From IMG/VR virus record IMGVR_UViG_3300037493_002029, positions 1-21,717 of that record: a stretch of DNA of 21,717 nucleotides. One strand, written 5' to 3'. Of the stretch, positions 16,310 to 21,540 are shown in pieces (position 1 is the stretch's first letter; every line of letters begins with the position of its first letter). Under the pieces are notes generated by a model. The model did no database searches. It was not told the origin of the DNA and worked only from the letters and a program-made list of their open reading frames with translations. A program made the position numbers and the translations under genes. This DNA is from a virus.

Positions 16310-16423
16310 ATGAAATACCGCCATTCAATCGCCTGGGTGAAGTCTTATCTTCAATGCCTGGGCGAACGTAGGCCGGTTTCAATTCTCCGGCCTGCTGAAC
16401 CGCAGCAACTTAATTTAATCTAG
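16310..16423 (+). CDS. possible 37-residue protein
   Basis: A short open frame, MKYRHSIAWVKSYLQCLGER, then RPVSILRPAEPQQLNLI. Its start context (CTAACCATGAAA) resembles that of the next gene (CTTACCATGAAA), but no clear Shine-Dalgarno is present. It fills the gap between two small genes. It may be real; length is too short to be sure. Confidence 0.35.
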   Translation: MKYRHSIAWVKSYLQCLGERRPVSILRPAEPQQLNLI

Positions 16424-16432
16424 GGGCTTACC

Positions 16433-16630
16433 ATGAAAACCGCCTGCACGTTTCAATTCCAGGATGAACCGCAATTCCGCGCATTTGAAAGTAGAGAGTA
16501 TCTTGCGAACCTTCTACGCGCCTGGAAACGGCAACCCGACAAGTACATTCTTACCCGCAAGGGAACCGGCCTGTATTCCTGCCAGAACCGCTATAACGGA
16601 TCGCCGGTCGCGCTGGTAACGACGCGATGA
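16433..16630 (+). CDS. 65-residue protein, unknown
   Basis: A small basic protein: MKTACTFQFQDEPQFRAFES, followed by LANLLRAWKRQPDKYILTRK and a short beta-type end. GGGG is about six bases before the ATG. Its TGA overlaps the ATG of the next tiny gene (ATGA at 16627-16630). It belongs to the ardC island. No family recognised. Confidence 0.6.
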   Translation: MKTACTFQFQDEPQFRAFESREYLANLLRAWKRQPDKYILTRKGTGLYSCQNRYNGSPVALVTTR

Positions 16631-16734
16631 ACAACGCCCCTAACCGCTACCCGATCCGCCCACAATCCTCCGGCCTGATCCGCGCGATGCTTTTCGGCGC
16701 TCTCTGTGGATATTTCCTCGCGCTTGCGATATAG
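16627..16734 (+). CDS. 35-residue possible single-pass membrane peptide
   Basis: A 35-codon frame coupled to the previous gene by an ATGA overlap. After a short polar basic N-terminus (NNAPNRYPIRPQSSGLIR) it ends in one hydrophobic segment (AMLFGALCGYFLALAI) that could span the membrane. It is the last gene before the terminator at 16783. Very short genes of this type exist in phages; function unknown. Confidence 0.5.
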   Translation: MNNAPNRYPIRPQSSGLIRAMLFGALCGYFLALAI

Positions 16735-16782
16735 TTAATCCCCATCGGCGCATCCTCCCGCGCCTTTCGCCCCTCAGTGATT

Positions 16783-16800
16783 AGCCCTGGGGGGCTTTTT
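16783..16800 (+). terminator. intrinsic terminator of the accessory island
   Basis: AGCCC and GGGCT form a five-base-pair stem around a TGGG loop, followed by TTTTT, then C and further T-rich bases. It ends the rightward ardC island 48 bases after the last small gene. Confidence 0.75.
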
Positions 16801-16810
16801 CTTTCCTTCA

Positions 16811-17382
16811 TGGGGTTGGCGCTCAGGAATTTTGATCTTCCAAGCTAACCATCTGCTGTTTAAAACGGAGGATGGTTGACCTACCTGAATCCATTTTCAA
16901 TCCTGAATTGCTTAGGGTCGTTTTGGGGAGACATCCGTTAATGGGGTGGCGCTGTAGGGTTTCCTAGACTCAAAGAGTCTCCAATGGTGGATAGGATGCC
17001 TACCCTGCCAACTCCGAGACTAGGATATGAAACAACCTAGTCCCCAAGTCACCTTTGAGGCAGCTATTTATCGACTATGGCGTTGGTAGTTCCACCGTTT
17101 TGCGCCATAACTTGTGTAGTCCCTAGCTGACAGGCTACGAGGGGCCAGAGATGGTGTCACTCTACCCTGTCTTTCTGAGGTTTAGCCCGATTCAAGGCTA
17201 TCCTTGCCTAACGCTGCATCCTCACGCGGTCGGCAAAGAAAAACCCCGAAAGACTCTTGGAGGGGCTGGCCCTTGGCTGGACAATGGTCGGCACGGGAAA
17301 GCGCGATTAGACCACTACACAGCCCCTTCAAGAATGTTCCGGGGTTCTGCTTTCCGTGCCGGTTGCCATACCGACGCCAACA
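16811..17382 (+). ncRNA. candidate large structured phage RNA (about 570 nt)
   Basis: No credible gene lies in 16801-17399, but complementary segments are dense and nested. GTTGGCG (16815-16821) pairs exactly with CGCCAAC (17375-17381), closing the region. Inside: TTGGGG 16923-16928 with CCCCAA 17042-17047; TGGC plus AGGGT (16947-16950, 16956-16960) with ACCCTGCCA (17002-17010); hairpins AGACTC/GAGTCT (16966-16980, AAA loop), GACTAGG/CCTAGTC (17018-17042), TATGGCG/CGCCATA (17076-17109), TAGC/GCTA (17124-17137), CAAGG/CCTTG (17193-17206); and two long stems in 17242-17369. A-rich loops and several G-U pairs favour the plus strand. Size and phage setting recall the GOLLD and ROOL RNA classes, but I cannot assign it to either. 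No promoter is obvious. Confidence 0.5.
17242..17369 (+). repeat. two interleaved long inverted repeats (alternative stems)
   Basis: Stem A joins 17242-17268 with 17320-17346: of 27 positions, 23 are Watson-Crick and one is G-U. Stem B joins 17284-17302 with 17349-17369: ATGG/CCAT, TCGGCACGG/CCGTGCCGG and AAAGC/GCTTT, 18 pairs with one 1-base and one 3-base bulge. The order of arms is A, B, A', B', so they form either a pseudoknot or, since only two bases join A' and B', two exclusive conformations. Confidence 0.7.
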
Positions 17383-17390
17383 GATTACCA

Positions 17391-17404
17391 ACTAACCGGT
17401 TAGT
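17391..17404. repeat. 14-base palindrome at convergent gene end
   Basis: ACTAACCGGTTAGT is a perfect palindrome that contains the stop codon of the NinG gene (17400-17402) and lies 10 bases after the closing stem of the putative RNA. It could be a weak bidirectional hairpin or a protein binding site between converging transcripts. Confidence 0.6.
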
Positions 17405-17828
17405 CTGTCAACTCTTTTAATGCTGCCGAATAATATTCTATGGCCTCAAGAGCTAATTCCCTGACTTCCGATCCTCTCAAGACCTTCCTGCTGTCGGCTT
17501 TGATTTCCTCAATTCCTTCCCTCCCATAGCGATCAAGCTGGAATAGGGTGTATTCCCTGCTATGAGTTTCAGGGCGATAGCAGTTACACGCCGCACAGCC
17601 TGGCATCAAATTTCTTTCGTCCCACCTGACCGACTTAGCTGATCTTCCAATCCAATGACAGCAATGCGCTTTTGACCAGTGAAGTATGGTTTCACAAGAA
17701 ACGCACTTCACCATCCCGTTTTCGTCGGCGTACTTTAGTCTGACGCACTGAGAGGCCAGCTTGTCAGCTTTCGCTATCAGACTCGGTAAAGGGGTCTGCT
17801 TAGGGCGCTTCTTTTTCTTTGGGATCAT
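17400..17828 (-). CDS. ninG: NinG/Rap-like recombination endonuclease
   Basis: A 142-residue protein. After a lysine-rich start (IPKKKKRPKQ) comes a helix, then KCVSC (C42, C45), SKAHCCHWIGRSAKSVRWDE with H55 and H58, and NLMPGCAACN (C78, C81, N82), which is the zinc-binding HNH-like pattern of lambda NinG (Rap), a structure-specific nuclease that resolves branched recombination intermediates. It is shorter at the N-terminus than lambda NinG and lacks the first Cys-rich segment. The ATG overlaps the previous stop (ATGA at 17825-17828). It is the last gene of the early operon. Confidence 0.85.
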   Translation of the reverse strand: MIPKKKKRPKQTPLPSLIAKADKLASQCVRLKYADENGMVKCVSCETILHWSKAHCCHWIGRSAKSVRWDERNLMPGCAACNCYRPETHSREYTLFQLDRYGREGIEEIKADSRKVLRGSEVRELALEAIEYYSAALKELTD

Positions 17829-18067
17829 TGTATTTTTGCTCTGAGTCGTTTTATAGCTTCAAGATACCCCTCTTGATACCCATTATTCCACCCATCTGCG
17901 TAGGCTTGCATCGGGGCCATGTCGTTAAACATAGCTACCAATGCCGGAACATCATCATCGAATCTAATGATGAAATGCTTCCCGAACCTTTTTGCCTCAT
18001 CGTTATCGTCGCAATAGCCGATCCCTATCTCCTTAATCTTCGCAACCCAATCAATGTCATCAATCAT
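17825..18067 (-). CDS. 80-residue protein, unknown
   Basis: A small protein with an acidic N-terminal half (IDDIDWVAKIKEIGIGYCDD, RFDDDVPALVAMFND) and a C-terminal segment AYADGWNNGYQEGYLEAIKR that has a regular glycine/tyrosine spacing seen also in two other small proteins of this window. It begins three bases after the previous stop and overlaps ninG by four bases. No family recognised. Confidence 0.68.
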   Translation of the reverse strand: MIDDIDWVAKIKEIGIGYCDDNDEAKRFGKHFIIRFDDDVPALVAMFNDMAPMQAYADGWNNGYQEGYLEAIKRLRAKIQ

Positions 18068-18070
18068 GGC

Positions 18071-18256
18071 CTATACCTCCACTTGGGGGGCCAAATCGCG
18101 CGTTATTCGGGGCTTACTTACAGGTCTGATAGGCCAGAGAGCGCAGACTTTTACTCGGCAGTCTCCTACTTGTTGTCTCCAGTTCCCTTCGCCAAGGGGG
18201 TCATAGGTACAGTCCTTGCATTTCTGGTTGATAGACTTTCTGAGAGAAATTGTCAT
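18071..18256 (-). CDS. 61-residue conserved phage Cys protein
   Basis: A small protein with KSINQKCKDCTYDPLGEGNW near residues 8-27, then RQQVGDCRVKVCALWPIRP. The pattern 'I..KC.DC.YDP...G.WR.QV..C....C.L.P.RP' is well known among small phage proteins near ninB/ninG; four cysteines probably hold one zinc. Function unknown. The ATG overlaps the previous TGA (18253-18256). Confidence 0.8.
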   Translation of the reverse strand: MTISLRKSINQKCKDCTYDPLGEGNWRQQVGDCRVKVCALWPIRPVSKPRITRDLAPQVEV

Positions 18257-18417
18257 TTTTTCACCTTCATAAATTGTCCAGTGGAACGCGCCAGGGTGTG
18301 AATCTTCTCCCGAAACTCCATCCTGATCTGCTCAAGACGGATGTTTATCGAGGTTTCAAGCTGATCGAACTCGGAGGATTTCTTGACTCTCATCATCCAG
18401 TTAAGGGCTTCGTTCAT
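18253..18417 (-). CDS. 54-residue helical protein between ninB and Cys protein
   Basis: A short gene coupled at both ends by ATGA overlaps (18414-18417 and 18253-18256). Sequence starts MNEALNWMMRVKKSSEFDQL, continues with an amphipathic helix (IRLEQIRMEFREKIHTLARS) and ends QFMKVKK. It fills the gap between NinB and the Cys protein exactly. No family recognised. Confidence 0.75.
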   Translation of the reverse strand: MNEALNWMMRVKKSSEFDQLETSINIRLEQIRMEFREKIHTLARSTGQFMKVKK

Positions 18418-18743
18418 ATATTCCCCTCGTCGAAATCAGGCAGTTGAACTCCGTGTTGACCACACCACGACTCGATTTTCAGCATGAATTCACTCATTTC
18501 CTCTTTCGTCAGGCTTGAGGTTCCCCGTGTTCGGGTGATGATCTTCCCGTTCGGCAGTTGGAATTCTTCCTTGCCGAGATACCTTTCCTTGAAGTATTCC
18601 AGCCAGCAATCAGCGCCAAAGTGCTTCCCCTTCACGGCAAGCTGCTCTTCTATCATCCTCACGATAGCCCAGAGAAGGTTATTTTGTGAACGGGTTCGCT
18701 TGCTCATTTGGTGACAATAGGGGCATCGGTCGTTGTTAAGCAT
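18414..18743 (-). CDS. ninB: NinB-like recombination protein
   Basis: A 109-residue protein. RTRSQNNLLWAIVRMIEEQL at residues 16-35, a FGADCWLEYFKERYLG segment and PNGKIITRTRGTSSLTKEEM near 64-83 with the terminal helix ESWCGQHGVQLPD follow the core of lambda NinB (Orf), which binds single-stranded DNA and assists RecA-type recombination. The usual N-terminal strand region of NinB is missing and replaced by a short NDRCPYCHQ segment. I start at ATG 18743 because GGAG lies five bases ahead; a TTG nine codons upstream overlaps the previous gene. Together with NinG it indicates a lambda-type ninR-like region. Confidence 0.78.
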   Translation of the reverse strand: MLNNDRCPYCHQMSKRTRSQNNLLWAIVRMIEEQLAVKGKHFGADCWLEYFKERYLGKEEFQLPNGKIITRTRGTSSLTKEEMSEFMLKIESWCGQHGVQLPDFDEGNI

Positions 18744-18753
18744 TTTTTCTCCA

Positions 18754-19092
18754 TCATTTATTGGCATCAAACTGATTTATTGTTTCCTCAACACTAATTT
18801 CATCGTTTGATTTTGTTATTGCCTCAATCAATGAAGTCCTCAGATCGCTGATGTTCCGATTACATTCCTGCGCTCTAACTCGGCACTCGTCAGGGAACGC
18901 GCCTATATCTGCATCTGAAAGCACCCTCTCTGCCTGATCGACTACCGCCAAAGCAAAGAGATAGCCTCCATGACGGTCACGCTTTGATAGCGGAGAACCA
19001 GCCTTTCTCCCACGGTCAAATCCCTCTGAAGCCCCATCAACATAGCCATCCGTCCTCCCCTTATAAAACCCATGACCCCATTGCTTGCTCAT
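18754..19092 (-). CDS. 112-residue protein, unknown
   Basis: The N-terminus (GHGFYKGRTDGYVDGASEGF, then DRGRKAG) is a run of G/D/Y/F at regular spacing, similar to a segment of the 51- and 80-residue proteins of this window; the rest is helical (LFALAVVDQAERVLSDADIG, then ISDLRTSLIEAITKSNDEIS). The start overlaps the previous stop by four bases (19089-19092). No family recognised; probably an early accessory protein. Confidence 0.7.
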   Translation of the reverse strand: MSKQWGHGFYKGRTDGYVDGASEGFDRGRKAGSPLSKRDRHGGYLFALAVVDQAERVLSDADIGAFPDECRVRAQECNRNISDLRTSLIEAITKSNDEISVEETINQFDANK

Positions 19093-19346
19093 GCTTTCTC
19101 CTTTTCTCTCTCCAATGATTCTTTGATTCGTCCGTAAGTCGAAGCGGCTATCTGGCTCTTGATGTATTCAAATATCGAGTCTCTACGGGCTTCCTCGTTG
19201 GCTTCTCTATGCTCTCCTGGGTTGTTGATGTATTCATTTACCCATTCAAGAACTTCATCACAAGCCTCGTCTATGTCGAAATCTAACTGCTGGACGTATA
19301 TTTGGGCATACCTTTCGATGGTAGGGCCGCGTCTAATCTTGATCAC
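19089..19346 (-). CDS. 85-residue helical acidic protein, unknown
   Basis: A helical protein with YAQIYVQQLDFDIDEACDEV near the start and a charged end (RIKESLEREKEKA). I prefer GTG at 19346, which overlaps the preceding TGA (GTGA), the coupling style of this operon; a TTG four codons upstream is also possible. Its stop overlaps the next ATG. No family recognised. Confidence 0.65.
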   Translation of the reverse strand: MIKIRRGPTIERYAQIYVQQLDFDIDEACDEVLEWVNEYINNPGEHREANEEARRDSIFEYIKSQIAASTYGRIKESLEREKEKA

Positions 19347-19543
19347 AGATGCCGCCAATCTTTCAGCATTGGCCTTCCAGTCGAGTTAAAGAACAGCAAC
19401 CCTTCGACGGAATCAGCCTTAAAACGCTCTGTATGCGATTTTCTGCACTCGCGGCAGATATACCTAACCCCAACAACAGGAAACGTCTTGTAATGCGTTA
19501 TACCGTGCCTTAGAAACTCTCCACCGCAAGAACAGGTTTTCAA
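19343..19543 (-). CDS. 66-residue zinc-ribbon protein
   Basis: MKTCSCGGEFLRHGITHYKT, then VGVRYICRECRKSHTERF: two Cys pairs (CSC and CREC) separated by about 24 residues form a likely zinc ribbon like those of small nucleic-acid-binding phage proteins. The ATG overlaps the previous stop by four bases (19540-19543). Function unknown, DNA or RNA contact possible. Confidence 0.72.
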   Translation of the reverse strand: MKTCSCGGEFLRHGITHYKTFPVVGVRYICRECRKSHTERFKADSVEGLLFFNSTGRPMLKDWRHL

Positions 19544-19935
19544 AACGCCACCCCTTCAATCTTCACAGGCTCTTTCCCTTTAGCATCACAGGCGAGTCTG
19601 TAGCCGTTTTCATGGGGATACCGCCCAGCTTCAAAGTCTTCAATGATCTGATCTGCCCAATCCTTCCCAGGCTTTACCTTTACCAAAGTCTTGATGTACG
19701 CATGAAGAGCTTTACGTCTTTCCTCACCTTTGACGTTTTTACCCACAACCCCACGATCCTGTAGCCATTGCCTTGCCTTTTCAGACTCTCTGGCTTCATC
19801 CACCTTCAGGGTTTGCTTGCGCTGGAACTCCCAGGCAGCGCGTTCTGGAGGCGACATGCCTGATCCTCCAGTTTTACCCCACCCACAAGAACAGGAAGAC
19901 CCTTTGCAATACTTCCCGCAGTCAGGACACTCCAT
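19540..19935 (-). CDS. 131-residue protein with N-terminal Cys-rich ribbon
   Basis: The N-terminus MECPDCGKYCKGSSCSCGWG holds five cysteines and resembles a zinc ribbon. It is followed by a charged helical region (AAWEFQRKQTLKVDEARESE) and a C-terminal DWADQIIEDFEAGRYPHENG segment. I start at ATG 19935, nine bases after a GGAG; an ATG three codons earlier abuts that site and is unlikely. The start lies inside the last codons of the 53-residue gene. No family recognised. Confidence 0.7.
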   Translation of the reverse strand: MECPDCGKYCKGSSCSCGWGKTGGSGMSPPERAAWEFQRKQTLKVDEARESEKARQWLQDRGVVGKNVKGEERRKALHAYIKTLVKVKPGKDWADQIIEDFEAGRYPHENGYRLACDAKGKEPVKIEGVAF

Positions 19936-20083
19936 TTGAATCATCTCCTATAAAAAACACGAACCCGAATACAGAAATCGCTGTCCATTCTGGACAAACT
20001 TCTCGTTTGTACGGCAATAAGATATATCTCCACCATTTACTAGGGCATTCTTTCCATCCGTTCATAACTCCAATAATCCTCAT
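19922..20083 (-). CDS. 53-residue protein with possible membrane segment
   Basis: A short gene hidden between the replication protein and the Cys-rich protein. Its ATG shares one base with the stop of the replication gene (TGATG at 20081-20085) and its end overlaps the next gene by 14 bases. It starts MRIIGVMNGWKECPSKWW and contains an aromatic, hydrophobic stretch (WTAISVFGFVFFIG) that could insert in a membrane. No family recognised; the tight coupling supports it. Confidence 0.6.
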   Translation of the reverse strand: MRIIGVMNGWKECPSKWWRYILLPYKREVCPEWTAISVFGFVFFIGDDSNGVS

Positions 20084-20793
20084 CACTCCTCCATGTGAAG
20101 CTGTCCAACATAGTTGGCACAGTTAGAAGCCGCAAATAGCGTCATCGGACGAAGGTAATCAGACATCTTTTCGTCTTGACCCCACTCCCTGGCTTTCATA
20201 GAGATCATTGACTTTAACTCCTGCAACTCAAACTCCTTGAGTCGGGCAGCTATAGGTTTCAGGGTGGCATCAACAGGTCTAAATCTTTTCCCTGTCTTCA
20301 TGTTCAGGAATTCAAGAAGCTCTATAGCTTTTGCCCTTGAACCGTTTATCGGAGGACTGGCGTCAGGCTTGCCTGACAATGTAGTTGACTCTATGGTTAC
20401 TGGTTCTTGGTTATTGGTTATTGGTTCCTGGTTGCCTTTCGTTTGGGTTTCATTTGGGTTAGCCAAAATAACCGAATGGGTTTTCTTCGGCCTCCCGCCA
20501 AGCCTTCCGTTGCGCCTGTTTTTCTCTGCATTGTGTTTGTAGTTGTTAATTTCAATGTCACATCGCTCGTGATGCCACCCATCTTGCTGAAGTTCAAAGA
20601 ACTCTTTGAGGATGGTTTCTACCTGCTCAAACGGAACTTGAAACCTCCTAATAACCCAATGGGTTTCCGTTGGGATGGGCTTCTCGTCTAGGTAGTACCA
20701 GTCCAAAAGCTGTCTATATATTGCATGTTCCATAAGACTCAGGTGTGCCGTGTCTTTCCGATAGTCGGCAATGTTGAACTGGTAGTAGTGCAT
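20083..20793 (-). CDS. replication protein with DUF1376 and Phg_2220_C domains
   Basis: A 236-residue protein. Residues 1-104 are a DUF1376 domain (MHYYQFNIADYRKDTAHLSL, ending with NRRNGRLGGRPKK), common at the start of phage replication initiators. Residues 105-150 are a polar linker with a 7-residue repeat (NQEP[IV]T). Residues 158-232 match the Phg_2220_C type domain (FLNMKTGKRFRPV, then SDYLRPMTLF). I start at ATG 20793, which overlaps the stop of the HTH gene by one base (TAATG); a longer frame reading upstream merely overlaps that gene in another frame. It most likely starts phage DNA replication, as lambda O does; this is inferred from domains and place. Confidence 0.82.
   Translation of the reverse strand: MHYYQFNIADYRKDTAHLSLMEHAIYRQLLDWYYLDEKPIPTETHWVIRRFQVPFEQVETILKEFFELQQDGWHHERCDIEINNYKHNAEKNRRNGRLGGRPKKTHSVILANPNETQTKGNQEPITNNQEPVTIESTTLSGKPDASPPINGSRAKAIELLEFLNMKTGKRFRPVDATLKPIAARLKEFELQELKSMISMKAREWGQDEKMSDYLRPMTLFAASNCANYVGQLHMEE
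20394..20433. repeat. iteron-like array inside the replication gene
   Basis: TGGTT begins at 20394, 20401, 20408, 20415, 20422 and 20429 on the plus strand: six copies with an exact 7-base period. Two copies of TTTGGGTT follow at 20442-20449 and 20453-20460. The period is not a multiple of three, so codon repetition alone does not demand it. The array is in the linker-coding part of the initiator-like gene, as are the iterons of the lambda origin in O, so a replication origin is a reasonable guess. Confidence 0.6.
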
Positions 20794-20957
20794 TAGGACT
20801 GCCTTAGAATCTGTGAAACTCTTTGGTGGCTGATAGCAAACTTCTTTGCTATAGCTTCGAGCTTCCAGCCTTGGTTCCGTAGCAACTTTATCTTGGCTCG
20901 CCTGGCCTTTGCTTGACGGTTGATAGCGACAGGATTGATTAGCATGGACTGCATCAT
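20793..20957 (-). CDS. small helix-turn-helix protein, first gene of early operon
   Basis: A 54-residue basic protein not evident from long reading frames. NRQAKARRAKIKLLRNQGWK is followed by LEAIAKKFAISHQRVSQILR, a clear helix-turn-helix of the type found in sigma factor region 4 and small phage regulators. Its stop overlaps the ATG of the replication gene by one base. Possible starts are ATG at 20957, 20954 and 20945; the first two overlap the proposed -10 box, so with that promoter the 50-residue form from 20945 would be made from a leaderless mRNA. Place and fold suggest a Cro- or CII-like regulator, but no symbol is justified. Confidence 0.75.
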   Translation of the reverse strand: MMQSMLINPVAINRQAKARRAKIKLLRNQGWKLEAIAKKFAISHQRVSQILRQS

Positions 20958-20981
20958 ACACGCCTAACTTTATTTGTGCAA
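20953..20981 (-). promoter_or_regulatory. leftward promoter of the early operon
   Basis: On the minus strand TTGCAC (20981-20976) and TATGAT (20958-20953) are 17 bases apart. The -10 box is good, the -35 box moderate. Transcription would begin close to 20945, at the third ATG of the HTH gene. Confidence 0.55.
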
Positions 20982-20991
20982 GGGGGTTGCA
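20977..20991. promoter_or_regulatory. operator-like dyad between divergent promoters
   Basis: TGCAA GGGGG TTGCA is a 15-base inverted repeat covering the inner halves of both -35 boxes. A regulator bound here would block both promoters. A second dyad, TTCCATTGGAA at 20994-21004, lies in the spacer of the rightward promoter. Confidence 0.5.
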
Positions 20992-21014
20992 ATTTCCATT
21001 GGAAGGCGTATCAT
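20987..21014 (+). promoter_or_regulatory. rightward promoter of the 21137 operon
   Basis: TTGCAA (20987-20992) and TATCAT (21009-21014) are 16 bases apart. The right part (AAGGCGTATCAT) mirrors the leftward promoter (TTAGGCGTGTATGAT), so the two look like a duplicated, inverted promoter pair. The leader would be about 115 bases with no gene seen. Confidence 0.5.
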
Positions 21015-21136
21015 CACTCTCCATCAGCAAGCGTTTTACAGCGATAGCACCTAGATACGGCCCTCTGTCTCCGACAAGGCATGATAGGCAGGCAGCGACG
21101 ATAAGCTGATTCTCTGATAACTTTTACGAGGATATT

Positions 21137-21346
21137 ATGAAAACATTTGAAGGGTTTAGAAGCATCGAAATTGACATCAAAGAGGGCAACATCACCCTCT
21201 CACAAGGTAATGGCAGGTACTCCACCGAGTCCATCACCTTCCCAGTATCTCAGTGGGGCCACTTGGCAGCAGCCGTCTCAAGTGAAGTGATGAACCCGAC
21301 TCCTGAGCCTACCGATCACATCCAAGCCGCTCAGGTAGTATCGTGA
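21137..21346 (+). CDS. 69-residue protein, unknown
   Basis: MKTFEGFRSIEIDIKEGNIT, then LSQGNGRYSTESITFPVSQW and a helical end. GAGG is five bases before the ATG. The alternation of strands and the 'I.F...QW..LA..V' core resemble small phage proteins of unknown function in early regions. Its stop overlaps the next start (GTGA at 21343-21346). Confidence 0.7.
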   Translation: MKTFEGFRSIEIDIKEGNITLSQGNGRYSTESITFPVSQWGHLAAAVSSEVMNPTPEPTDHIQAAQVVS

Positions 21347-21540
21347 GCAATCCAGAAACCCTCTGCTGGCGCTGTAACGCTATCTACGGATCAACCGTTA
21401 CTACTTGCCCCAAGTGCGGTGCTACTAACGGCCTTGTGGATTTCGCACAAGCTGCCCATGAAGTCGCTTCGCAGGACTCAGGCTACACAGACTACACCAT
21501 GCGCCAAGGCGAGCTTGGTAATCCAGATCGGAGCCGGTGA
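21343..21540 (+). CDS. 65-residue zinc-ribbon protein
   Basis: Starts at GTG, coupled to the previous stop. LCWRCNAIYGSTVTTCPKCG near residues 7-26 has two CxxC pairs 12 residues apart, a typical zinc ribbon. The remainder is polar. Its TGA shares one base with the ATG of the next gene (TGATG). Function unknown. Confidence 0.7.
   Translation: MSNPETLCWRCNAIYGSTVTTCPKCGATNGLVDFAQAAHEVASQDSGYTDYTMRQGELGNPDRSR

Noticed and set aside
16023-16382. 119-codon minus-strand frame opposite the small genes after ardC
   Set aside because: Composition is that of a shadow frame (V, R and C rich), no ribosome site, and plus-strand genes with good starts cover the same bases.
17183-17206. Possible tRNA-like T arm (GATTCAAG) in the structured region
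   Set aside because: No acceptor, D or anticodon arm with the right spacing could be assembled around it.
17151-17420. Frames of 60-89 codons on both strands inside the structured region
   Set aside because: No recognisable domain, no ribosome binding sites, and base pairing explains the sequence better.
20794-21030. 79-codon N-terminal extension of the replication protein
   Set aside because: The DUF1376 domain begins exactly at 20793, the extension crosses the proposed promoter, and another frame there encodes a clear helix-turn-helix.
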